64,000 nt of DNA. It comes from Branchiostoma floridae. Taxonomy: Eukaryota; Chordata; Leptocardii; Amphioxiformes; Branchiostomatidae. The notes below the pieces were generated by a model. The model did not search any database. It had not been told where the DNA came from and saw nothing but the letters and a program-made list of their open reading frames with translations. This document shows positions 49,152 through 60,400 of the stretch, one piece after another (positions within the stretch are counted from its first letter, which is position 1; the number at the start of each line of letters is the position of its first letter). The position numbers and the translations under genes are program-made. Where the stretch lies: assembly GCF_000003815.2 (NCBI RefSeq), contig NC_049981.1, positions 20,014,789 to 20,078,788 of the forward strand, given 5' to 3'.

Positions 49152-49870
49152 GTGTAACCACTTACTTTACCGTAACTTTACTCTAATACTAAAGAAAGGC
49201 AAAGACGGTTCGACTAGATTCTGGTCCCAGTGAAGTACATTTATTGGAGCACAACAATACAATCAGGTAGCAGCAATGACAATCAATGCACAAAGGAATC
49301 CCTAACCATGACACGAGCCGTTCGACAATATTACATAAGGTAGGACATTGCGTTGTGTTTACTATACTATACAATACTATACTCACGGTTACAGGCACGG
49401 ATCAGGTTCGGCGGGTATTCCAGTTACGACAGTGCACGTGCTCCTCTGTACAGACTGTTCTCTTACATCGACTGAACTCCTAACTCTAGTTTGCTGTTCT
49501 ATTTATCTTATCCTAATTAGTCGGCATTATTCTATTGATATGGATGAACTAGTCCTGTTACTTTTATCATACAAGTACAAGGTTGTGTTGGCCAGACAAT
49601 CCTATTGTCTTGCAGAACAGAACTGGCAGACAGAATTAACACAAGGCTAACAACCTACAAGATCAAAGAGCAAATACATACATAATGTACAAGGTGTGAA
49701 CGAGAAGACAACCATCACTGTTGCTATGGGCTGTAACTAAACATACATAGAAGTAAAGACAGTATCAATAACATTATCCTAAAATGGCCAAATATCACAT
49801 TGTTACATCTACCTCCCTCCTTCGAAAGAAAAGGTGCTCCCGCACCTTGTCACATCTTCAACAAAGGACA
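49152..49870 (-). mobile_element. Candidate LTR-retroelement fragment
   Basis: On the minus strand, GGTGCGGGAGCACCTTTTCT leads to a purine tract AAGGAGGGAGGTAGA. This is followed by TGTAACAATGTG, as at a polypurine tract/LTR border, and the sequence can be followed to GTGGTTACACA near 49152. No second LTR or intact coding region was found. Tentative. Confidence 0.3.
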
Positions 49871-51000
49871 AAAATACATAATCAATTTTTCACCTTGGGC
49901 AAAAAAGTGGTACAGAAAATGAACACTTTTTAACACAGGTATTTCAGAATCAACATTTTGTTTTCCAATAGCACACGAGTAATTGAGCACCACGTCTGGT
50001 GGCCATCGGTAATTCACACCTGATTGACATAATCAACACTCGATTGCTTTCACCTCATATTGACACACTGAGACAATAGACTCATTATCTTCAATGAAAC
50101 CATACAACAGAGACAAGGTACAATACACAACTGGCTCAGGCATTGAGTGAAGTGTCACCATGGCACGCAAATTTCGTGTAAACATTTCCCATAGTTGGGT
50201 TGTGACTCTATGAAGAACTGAGGGCAGTGTGACACACGCCGGAGTTTCCAGCACAGAGCACGTTATGAGGTGTGGGTCAGCAGATCACCATGGCAACCCA
50301 CCATAAGTATATATCACCTTATTTCTCCCCGGGAAATGGCGGATACAGTAAGTATAGTAACCTCTGAGTGACGACAGCCTGTTGAGTACCGTATTTCACG
50401 GCCTCAGCCCAACTTTTAAAGCGGAGACCTCTCGGAGAGGGGGGTCTAACATCACCGCGCTTCGAGCCCATTTACCTCTGCTCCCTAGTTAGTTTGTCGC
50501 TACTAGGATCGGCCTTACTCCGCCCCGACACGGCCGATTGACCGTGCCGGCACAATGAACACACGTCATTGCTTTCTATGGAAGGGCTTACAGATACTCG
50601 AACGCACACTCTATACATTGCAGTTTGATCGGTTCTCTCATGAACCAAGTACACATGACATACAAGACAGACGTGACAAATGTCGTGACCCCAAACCGCC
50701 ATTTCCTTACTTAAACAAGTTCCTGATGAAGGAACGAATAATGCTGCCCAGTGGTGACCTCACGGACGTGTCTGATGCCTTTTTCTCCTGACATATGCCC
50801 CGCTGACCCTGAGTAGATGGCAAAGTCACCTGTTCTGCCATATCGGGACCACTGTTACATCTGAGACTGTGACATTTAAGTATCAGATTTCTGATATCAT
50901 TTTGCAGCATATAGATACTCAGTTTGCAGCTGGTTCATACAATTTACAGTATGGTTGAAGAGGCTTTTTTTTTTCAAAAATTGGTGGAGGGTCCACATGG
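49871..51000. other. Intergenic, no gene identified
   Basis: Mixed composition, GC-richer at 50,330-50,560. Open frames of 60-80 codons occur but lack codon or family signal. It may include internal remains of the LTR-like element next to it (TGTTACATC recurs near 50,865). Confidence 0.4.
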
Positions 51001-51007
51001 GGGATCC

Positions 51008-51145
51008 CGACAACAATTTACGCTGAATTCAGAAGAACCCCTTACGTATTTCGCTTCATCAAGGAAGACAATTACGTTGAATTTGGTCACCTCGCTACGA
51101 ATTACGTAGATAAGATGATTTTCCCTACGATTTACGGAAAATAAA
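51008..51145. repeat. Degenerate array of ATTTACG/ATTACGT motifs
   Basis: Within about 130 bases: CAATTTACGCTGAATT, CCTTACGTATTTCG, CAATTACGTTGAATTT, CTACGAATTACGTAG, CCTACGATTTACGG. The shared core is A-T-T-(T)-A-C-G. Function unknown. Confidence 0.6.
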
Positions 51146-51256
51146 AATAGGCTGCCTGCGCCTTATGGAAAACAGCATGCAGACCCTCTTGATGCACATG
51201 TGGATTCCATCCATAAATTGAATCAGCGTACCCTTACATAAGTTATTTGCAAACTA

Positions 51257-51286
51257 TTATCCCACAAACTAGTTTGTGGGATAATG
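51257..51286. repeat. 30-bp perfect palindrome
   Basis: ATTATCCCACAAACTAGTTTGTGGGATAAT, given here by its arms ATTATCCCACAAA and TTTGTGGGATAAT around CTAG. A second hairpin, AAGGAGGTTGAA/TTCAACCTCCTT, lies at about 51390-51419. Confidence 0.9.
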
Positions 51287-52744
51287 GATTGCGTCAAGGC
51301 CAGTGTAAGTGTAAAAATACATGTATGCAAACAGGTAACTATGTTATGTAGGTTAATGCTTTGTTTGCAAATACATATGTAGATTATGCAAGGAGGTTGA
51401 ATCTTTTTCAACCTCCTTGGATCATGTAAGATGGCAAAGAGGGATGATCACAAAGACCTTGTTTCGTCTAAGGTGTGTGAGTATTCACCTTTGCCTTAAT
51501 ACCCTCTTACAAAACGTAAACCCATTTAACCTACTTCCATAGTCTGCATGCTAATGCACCTGGGCAAAGTTCAAGGCAAAACTGTCCTTGGCCGAGATTT
51601 CGTCCACGAGCTCTCAAGATAAGTCTCTATTATGTTCTTACACCTTGAATATGTGCAAAATGTTCGCATCAGTTTCCCATTGATCGTTATTTGTATTCAC
51701 TTTAACACATAGCTGCAGACTTTGTGATGAAAACCGTGCACAATAGGTTTATCCATACATCTGCTTGGAGGTGACTTTCCAGTCAGATATTGCATCATCT
51801 GTTGCATCATCAAGCTACCTTGGAGAAGCGTCATTGTGGAAGAAACCATTCGTGGAAAGAGCAATATTTATGGTAGTTTCAGATGTGCTTTCTGTCTTTT
51901 TAAAGCATGATATGTAATATTCCTTTACTAAGATAATCTAGAGTGTTAAGTAAATTTGTGCCTGGCATCTTTGGATGGCAAGGAAGATTCTGTTTCATCA
52001 TACATGTACCTTATATCTCCGACTGTCACCCCTTCTCGGACACAACCATTCCTGTACTACTTCCGGTGACAAGGCCGAAAAGCCAACACTAACGTCTTAC
52101 CGCACGTGCCCTGTTGCATGGACCTGTGTTTGCTGCCAATGTATTCCGAGACTGAACGTAGTTCTGTTCAAACAAGAGGTGGCGTCGATGCAGACGTTGT
52201 TTTACAGTGCTGTCGAAAGGAAAGGGGCTGAACACGGACTCCGGGAGGGACTGGACACGATCGGCTGCTAGCTGAGGCTCAAAACCACAGGTAACGTTTA
52301 ATACTTGCCATACCGCGCTAGGGTGGAATAGCCCCAAATATAATGTTTTGGCCGTTATAATTTGCAGTGATCAACTAACGTTAATGAAGGTTCTGAAGAC
52401 ATCACTTGTAATACTAACAGACCTAGATTTCGGCTTCTCACGTTCGTCACGTAGATCCGACTGAGTCATTGCCCTTAACTGGCTTAAGTTCAAGAGTATC
52501 AGTATGGGAGACCAAAGGGCGTCTTTTGCTATCCCTCTTCGCAGACTTCTAGCAACACTGGGTTTTTTTAGGCAGCACTGATTCACGATTTTCAACTGAC
52601 TGAGCATGGAGTTTCTGCGCAGAAAATATGTGGAAAAACGCAAATCGGCGCTCCCCCAACACTGCGAAGAAGGCTTTGATCGCAAAGTATCTTGAACGCA
52701 ACCATTAGAAATGTGTGTATAATGTGTGTGTAAAACTCTTACAG

Positions 52745-53093
52745 GACTGGAAGTCTACAGCTAAACAAGCGTCAGTGGAGGACTAGTCCACACGGTGTTA
52801 TGATGTCTCTGCGATCAGCAAGAGCACCGCTGATGACGGAATTTTCCACTCCCCTACCGCCCGTGCGGAGATGGATGATGTTTGTCCTGCGGGTGACGAT
52901 ACTGTACAGTGCTAGCTTGCTCTTCATTCTGGGCTGTCTGCTGGTATCGTGTGTCTTGGACCGACGAGAACTCGCCGAAGTGAAACTTCAAGATCAACAA
53001 CCCTGCACATACTCATGTAGTGAAAGGACTCAGCAACATGCTGCGCCGTCAAAACAGCGCTTGGGTGCGAGAAATTTACAGCAGAGTGCGTGA
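52745..53093 (+). CDS. Hypothetical small membrane protein (weak)
   Basis: ATGATG at 52800 opens 97 codons to 53093. After a basic, Pro-containing N-terminus (VRRWMMFVLR) comes a clear hydrophobic span VTILYSASLLFILGCLLVSC, then a charged C-terminal part, as in a type II or single-pass protein. The exon may start at 52745 after CTTACAG, with an upstream non-coding exon ending at CCACAG|GTAACG (52289). GC content and CpG density are higher than in the flanks. No family was recognised and length alone does not prove coding. Confidence 0.3.
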
Positions 53094-53512
53094 TAATGCA
53101 CGACTCCAAGACTCGAGAAAAACAAACCGTGAATGTGTTACTAAAGTATGTTGTAACGTTAACTTAATGTCTTTCTGTGGAAGAAAAGGGTACAGGATCT
53201 TCTACTTAGTCGCTTTGTTCTTTCGACTAATAGTGTTTTCACAAATTGTCTACAAGGCAACTCTGGCTTTAATTACCCTTATTAAGTAGGCATTAACCGT
53301 GATTAAGGAAGCTGCAGTGCTAATTGTCAAAGATACTAACTTTTGCGACTTACTGTTATTGCTTGAATCAAGAACAAATTCAAAGTAATATTTCGTTGGT
53401 ATAGATTGTCAATGCTGCTAAAAGTAAAAGTATTCGCCTTAGTGGGGACAACTCCACGGGGCAGGGGCAGCGCTTTGATTGACATGGCGATAACAAAACA
53501 AGCTGACGGCTT

Positions 53513-53590
53513 CACGTGGTGGACAGGTTATTCACGTGATGAACGCATGTACAGTGCGTGATCAGCTGCACGTGTTTTGTATGGCACGTG
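53513..53590. promoter_or_regulatory. Cluster of four CACGTG E-boxes
   Basis: CACGTG at 53513-53518, 53533-53538, 53569-53574 and 53585-53590, plus CAGCTG at 53565-53570. Four palindromic class B E-boxes in 78 bases is far above chance (about one per 4 kb). Such clusters bind bHLH-type factors (USF, MYC/MAX, MITF/TFE, CLOCK, HIF-like). The nearest recognised start is SHFL, 3.9 kb downstream. Confidence 0.6.
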
Positions 53591-56043
53591 TCAACACCGC
53601 TCCCCTTTGGCGCTTCTTTCGAGTTGTCTTGGCCAGACTCCTTGGGTTACTGGAAAAGGTGAAGACATTGGCCTAGTATACAGAATGATTTGACTGATGA
53701 GCTAGTTAAACATGTAGTTATGCATTAAAATCCATTCTGGTTATTTGGCCAATTTCTACTATTTGTTTTCTAGCAATCCAAGGGGCCTAGAATAATCTCA
53801 AAACAAATAATCTGCCGGTGGAGTTTATTAGGTGGAGCTGTCATAATTATACCATTTGGTGATCACGCGCTATGCATGCGTCCATTCCAACAACCCATGG
53901 TGCAAACGTATGTCCCCAGGGACCCCTCCCACAAAGTGAATGGTAGAAATTTGATACTCTCATCATTAGTAACGTTAAATTTTGATAGTGAATCAGGAGC
54001 AGATTCGGTAACGTTAGAGCCTTGATAACAAAGACAAACACTTTTTTACCGCCATGATGTCTATTGATGAGACTGTTGCATAGTGATGACGTTGCATTGT
54101 GAACACATGTTATCATTCCACCATATCAATTCAATAGATTTGTTCTGTTTACTTTACTGTGTAATGTTTTCTTTCCTAACATCGTCCCTGGGTCTCGTAA
54201 ATGAAACATTGATAGGAGGGGCTTGGCAATCGGTAGATCCAGATAACGCACGCAACTAAGGGTGTAACGTTATACAAATAAGATCTTTTCACTGTCCAAT
54301 TGAAAACGATCTAAATAACATCTGTCGGGAAATCACTGATCAGACCATCGTTGCGATTTCACGCCATCTGTGCTTGGCACGGCTCCTAGATCAAGGTTAC
54401 TATACTGTGAATTAGTGTGATTCCTCCTCGAGTATAGTTCAATTGTTAATCTTCAAGCAGAGGTTTTTGGTCAGGGCCAACAGGCAAACGTATCTTCATG
54501 CCATAAAAAAAAGACTCAATTCAATCCAAAGACAAAATATCATCGATAGATCAGCGTTCAATGAAAACTGGTGTTTTGCAGCCTATATCAGGTCGTTAGG
54601 TCGCTGAAAAAAATAAAGTAAAGATTGGCCAAATACTCAGATAACATGTTGTCCTCGGTTAGCTAACGTTAGCCTAGTGGCACGTTTTGCGACCTAGGTC
54701 TAGGAGTTTTGTACACAAGAGGTTTGTTCAGATTTTAGGCTAATCCGTTGAAATGTGAGCACAGACAGGGTGGAGCGAGTTTACTATGATCTGGTGCAGC
54801 CCCACTCCAGAGGAGATGACTGACAGACTGAGGGAGAAGGCCATCTACATTCCGTTTGACCAAGTTCTCCTTTTTTCTGAAAGCAAAAGTCTGTTAGGGA
54901 TCAATTTAGCACAGCATCACGGTGACGAGTAGAAGACAGAACATATCCTCCTTCGCAGACTTCTATCATTACTGGCTTTTAATAGATTTATTTGTTTAGG
55001 GAGCACTGATTCATGATTTTCAACACTCAGATGGGCGAAGGTCCTTCACTACCAGGGTAGGGAGTTTCCCAGAATTCTTGGCGCGTGGCTCGGTATCCAA
55101 GGTCCTAGTGCCTTACACCGGTGCTGTCCATGGTGCTGAACTTGCATTCGCACTGATTGGCAAAGTACAATGTAGCCCAATGTAATCGCGCTTTCGTCTT
55201 TGCGACATAAGTTGGAAAGATACACTTCAGCAACTGGTAGCAGCAAGCATTTTTTTCTGACAATTGGCCCATTTAAACCACGTCCTGTAGTTAAAGATGC
55301 TCTTAGACTTGGACATGTAGATTAGTTTTTCCGTACCATCAGCACTGGCTCCGATTAGCTTTGTGGAAAGGGAACAGATATCTTTCCTTTCCTCTTCTTT
55401 TTCCGTTTCCTTTTAACATGCCTTGCATTTCCTTTCTTTTCCTTTGACAAAGTGTGAGTTAGCCTGAGTTTGTCTTAGCCTGATTTAATCGCTCTTCTTA
55501 GGTCCGTCCTACATTGCCGCGCCCGCGGAGAGGAGTCTACAAGCTCCGTATAGCGGAGTTTGCGTTACACAGACCAAAGCAGACATAGTATGGGTCGCAC
55601 TGGGAGAAGAAACCCCGTTGTTGTAAATCACGTCGACCGATGGAAGTTTCCACATGTCTTGTATTAGATTCAGTTACTAGCAGAGCTGAGGAATGGAAAA
55701 ATGCCTTATGCTTGTGTGGTGTAGAGGCGCCACTCACCGCATCTGGACTGATGATGTTTGTACCCTGTCTGGACACGACTGGGGAGTCGCATCGTCCTTA
55801 CAGAGTGGAACGTAAAGCCAACGGCCTCACGTATGAGGAAGATGTAGGCGTAAGCCTGAAGCGCCAAACCTCTGCACGTAAAAGAACCAACACACTTATG
55901 GAGAAGAGTAGGGGTGACCCGGTGTGCTTAGCTGAAAACGCGAGCTACTTAATTTGGGAAAAAAAGTGTAACAGTTAGTGATATACTTCACAGTTGAGAC
56001 TGACTGCTCTACCTGTAATTTACCTTATGATTATCAAACACAC

Positions 56044-56062
56044 ACATACACACACATACTAC
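56044..56062. repeat. Short (CA)n tract
   Basis: CACACATACACACACATAC-type imperfect repeat upstream of SHFL. Confidence 0.8.
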
Positions 56063-56475
56063 ATGAAGTTCATACCTACCTGAGTTATATATGACACGCA
56101 CATGGATGAATTACAGCATTTCCCACATAAAAGCCCGAATTAGCATGTTTAACGTTACTTACGTCACATAAGAATAAAACGTCATGAAGACACAATTAAT
56201 GTATCCTTGAATTTTCCTGGGCTTCTAGCCCGGGGTCAAAATGTGATCACTTCTCCCTAAGCTTAAGGCCGATGATTATATACATGTACCCCAAACTAAA
56301 ATCAGTAAAAAAAACATCATTGTTTTCTCATGTTGCATCTCCTGCAATCAAAATCAAATAAACGTTTACGTACCGTCAACGAATAACATTTCAATACTCC
56401 CTCTGGCGGTAGGAATTTGGAAAAAATATGCACCGTGTTGCCATGTGATGTAATCCTAAACGTTATAATTACAGG

Positions 56476-56548
56476 CACAAATACACACACAGACACAAAG
56501 ACACACACAGACACAACCACCCACACGCACGCGCACACACACACACAC
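56476..56548. repeat. Imperfect (CA)n microsatellite
   Basis: About 70 bases of ACACACAGACACA / CCACCCACACGCACGCGC / CACACACACACAC-type sequence. Confidence 0.95.
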
Positions 56549-56814
56549 TGTGGACTTGGTCGCTTCGCTTCCGACGAGGACGTTTAACTCCAAGCAGATG
56601 TGGGGTGGTAGCTAATATCATTCTTCATTCTGCCTGTCCTCCTGTATTTGGGGGGGAAATGTGACAACTGGTAGAATGCTAGTATCACGATCTTCGCTCC
56701 CAACATTTGCTTGATAAAGGGAAAGAACAGCATGGTCCCAAAGTCAAGGTCAATGTCCTCTGACCCTTTGCGCACGGCGCAGGTGTGAAAGGTCGCCAGC
56801 GAAGCAGGGGACAG

Positions 56815-56974
56815 ACTGAAGCAGGAAGTTTGTGTATGTGTCTTCTCCGCTGCAGGTCGGCCTAAGAAACCTCCTCAGTCTGATTCTGCTGGATCGTCTC
56901 ACAGTTAGACAGAGGTTTGCTATTCTTTAGGAGAAAGAGCTCACGGGGTTAGGAATAGGACACATAACTAGAAG
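56815..56974 (+). other. SHFL: Candidate 5' non-coding exon of SHFL homologue
   Basis: A GC-richer stretch ending ACTAGAAG|GTAAGCC (donor at 56975). It would splice to TTTGCAG|ATTTAGGAACAAC at 57416, 13 bases before the ATG. The 5' boundary is arbitrary. Confidence 0.4.
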
Positions 56975-57415
56975 GTAAGCCTTCCATATGGGCATTATTA
57001 ACTTTAATTTTAACGTTAACGTTACACATTGTTAACCTAACGTTAAAGCAAGCACACAGTTGCATGCAGACAGATAACATGTGATATAACCGCCTTTATT
57101 TGATACATAAAAGCATATGCAGCAGTACAGGACACACATTGACTATCAGCAATAGGAGGTGACACATATTTGAGTAGTCTGAACATTTTTACGTTTTCCC
57201 AAGGGGATCTGAACTTATGAACAGGGACCAGTTTGGAACTTTGATCACATAGCCAGTTGTTGTTGTTTTTTGTTGACAGGTTGTAGAATCGCTAACGTTG
57301 CATTTTAGATGACACTTTGAAATAACATAAAGAAGAAGAAACATTCCCTGTGCATAGTGTTACTGTATGTTGGTCTAAATGTTTTATTTTGTTTTTTTTT
57401 TGTTTTTGTTTGCAG

Positions 57416-60400
57416 ATTTAGGAACAACATGGCACAGCCTGCAAATGCTGAGATTGAAAAGGTGTGTTCTTCACATTGCTTCTGTATATTTGTCAATGCC
57501 CAAAATGTGCAGGGGATATCAGTATTAAGATGTATTTTTAAGGAGATGGCAGTTTGGGTGTGTTGCCAACATAACATTAACACTTATTCATTTTATCGTG
57601 TTTTATTTTGTTTTATTTTTATTTATTTTATTTTTTGAATTTTATTTCATTTCCTTTTATTTGAATTTGCCACAATGTGAAAGGGAGGGCAAAACAGGTG
57701 TGTTTACAAGTTGCCCTCCCACACATCAAAGAAAATACATGTATCAGCAATTATTGTTTTATAACAAAACAACTCATTACATATGGTGACAATAGCCACA
57801 TAAGAACACAGTAAACAAATGTTTTTTTACCTTGAAGTATTGCCGTAGGGATGTATTGTCAAAAAGTCAGTGGGTCTTGAGGTACCTCAGGAGGCAAACC
57901 CACCTGAAGTCATCCAAGTGCATGTAATATGAGCATACACCCTCATAAACAAGGCTGCAATCACTTCTAAAACTTGTCTTTCAGGCATTTTATATTGCCC
58001 AGGAGTGTAAGAGATATGCTGACCAACCAGCAGGCAACAAGATCCGAGCAATTTGTAGGGAAATCAAGATCAAGCACAACATCGCTAACATGGAGATTCA
58101 AGTACAGAATTAATTTATTATTTTACTGCATTGTATTTGATAATACAGAGCAACATTTTGAGGCATCGATATCATTAGATAAGTTGTAAATTGTTGTAGT
58201 TGCCCTAACTTCTACTTCTGTAATACATACACTACCATAAATACTGATTGTGAAATGGATTGTCTAAGAAGTATTCTGCTAGGTCAATCAATTGTGTTTA
58301 TGTTGTAGTTGAGTGTCTTGTTTTGTTATAGCCCAAGGAAAATGGATTTATAGACTAGAGATACCAAAGGCTCTACTCGGGTCACATTTACAAACCCAGT
58401 TAGGCTGTTTGTATGACCAAAAAAATAGAAAAAAATACACACATATAAATTGTTCTTTTTTGTTGTGTGTTTTGTTGTCTTTTACATCATAATTTTCATT
58501 CCTGCAAACTGCCCAACGTACCAGGGACCAGTTTGGAAATGTGATCTTAGCATCACTAGCGTCAGTCTTCCATCACTCAACCTTCATCAGTGTGGCATCT
58601 CCAACACAGCAGCTTCTGTGGGCAGCATTGTGGGGTTGACATTTGTCTGATTGCATCATTTCCTCTGGTTGCCATGTTAGCAGCAATACAGGGAAAAGAG
58701 CAGGTGTCAAAATGCGGTAGCAATCAGAAAACTGAGTGCGCAAGAAAGAAAGCAACTTCAAACCACTGTCTGCTTTTTGTTGTATGAAAGTACAACTAGC
58801 TGAAAGGACAATAGTGAGTGGCAAGTAAAAATATTAATAATGTCTAGATACTATCATGGACAATGAAGAGTTCCTAACTGTCCGTTTATCTAGGAGCGCC
58901 CAAATGGTACTCTATACTTCCTCATTCGTGGCCAAGCGAACGACGTGGAAATTGCCATTGCCCTACTTCAGCGCCGACTGACCAAGGTAAGTGGAACTTA
59001 CATCAGTTTCAGGTGCCCAGAGGATGTCATCCATATAATCAGAACAATATGGCCATATCTGAATACATGTACTAATTGGCAAGGGACAGGTGTGGAGCAC
59101 ACAATATTGTATTGTGATAAGGTTGACAATGTAACTTGCTTGTGTTTTTCTCTCGGCAGAAGAACCTCTTGCAATTTTCCTCATGTGTTTCCAAATTCAA
59201 TTTGGTCTGTGTTTGATGGTTGCTCAACCAATCCTTAATGACATCAGAGTTGAGTCAGTTTTCCTGTCAAATGCGGAATGAACTCCTGTAATGAAGTCTT
59301 TGCTCCCTTCCAAGGGGTGCGGGCTGTGTTGGAGTCATTACAATTTGACTCAGACACATAACTGATGAGTTAATGGAGCCTTCAGTATGTCGTAATGTTT
59401 TTACAACTTTGCTTCAACTTGACTTCAGGAAAGACGTCAAGCGAGCGCAGATCTCCCCGAGGGAGTGTCGGCCCTGACCGTGGAGAACCTGAGACGACAC
59501 GACAAGGAGCTTGCGGAGCGGAGACAGTTTGGATGTGCACCGTGCGACAGCACCTGGTGGAAGAGGGTGTTCCAGCACAAACCTGTGTCCAGGCAGGTGT
59601 TCTCAGTGATGACTGTTTTCAGTTGCTAAGACTTCTGGAGCTAAAGAGCAGGCTTTTAATGTCTATAGCCTCAGAGTGTTACTCAATACCAACAATGGAT
59701 CCTAGTTTGCTTGTTAATGTCTATCCTATTTACACATAAATGTAAGCCTTTGTCACTGTACAAATTTTATTTTATGAAGAACATCCACACATACATTCAT
59801 TTGGGGTGGCCTGTGTATGTCGTTTCCATAACCTGATTTATATGGAAAGGAAAGCTTTTATTCCCATCAAAATACCAAGATGGCCATATTTTCATTGATT
59901 TAATTCCTGAATTTAGCTTTTGCTAAATTCCTTTTTCTGAATTTAGCTTATGCAAAATTCACTTTCTGAATATAGTATCGTGAATATGTCATCCTTACTG
60001 AATCTATCATAAGGTGTTGTCGGTATTGCTCTCACTCGGCCTGCAAGTTTTAAACTGCCCAATTTCTCTAGGTAAAGTTGTTAACAGTGTGCTATTTTTT
60101 TAACCTAGGTGTAACAAGTGCCAAGTGAAGTATGATCCCATTCCCAAAGACCTGGAGTACGGCATCGGCAAGTTTACCTGCCAGCACTGTGGCAACACCT
60201 TCACAGGGTGGGCCCAGTACAACAAACCTGCCGACTGTCACAACTGCAACAATGTACAGGTCAGGGAAACATCCTAGTCCTGTTATGAAGATTAAATGAA
60301 TTGATGGATGAATTGAGGAACCAATCTATATAAACAATGAACAAATTGATTTTGAACAGACAGATGGACATCTCAAGCAGGAATGTCCTTGTTCTTCTAG

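Noticed and set aside
55640-55978. 112-codon plus-strand ORF upstream of SHFL
   Set aside because: No recognisable family, no clear splice or promoter context, and codon use not distinguishable from surrounding DNA.
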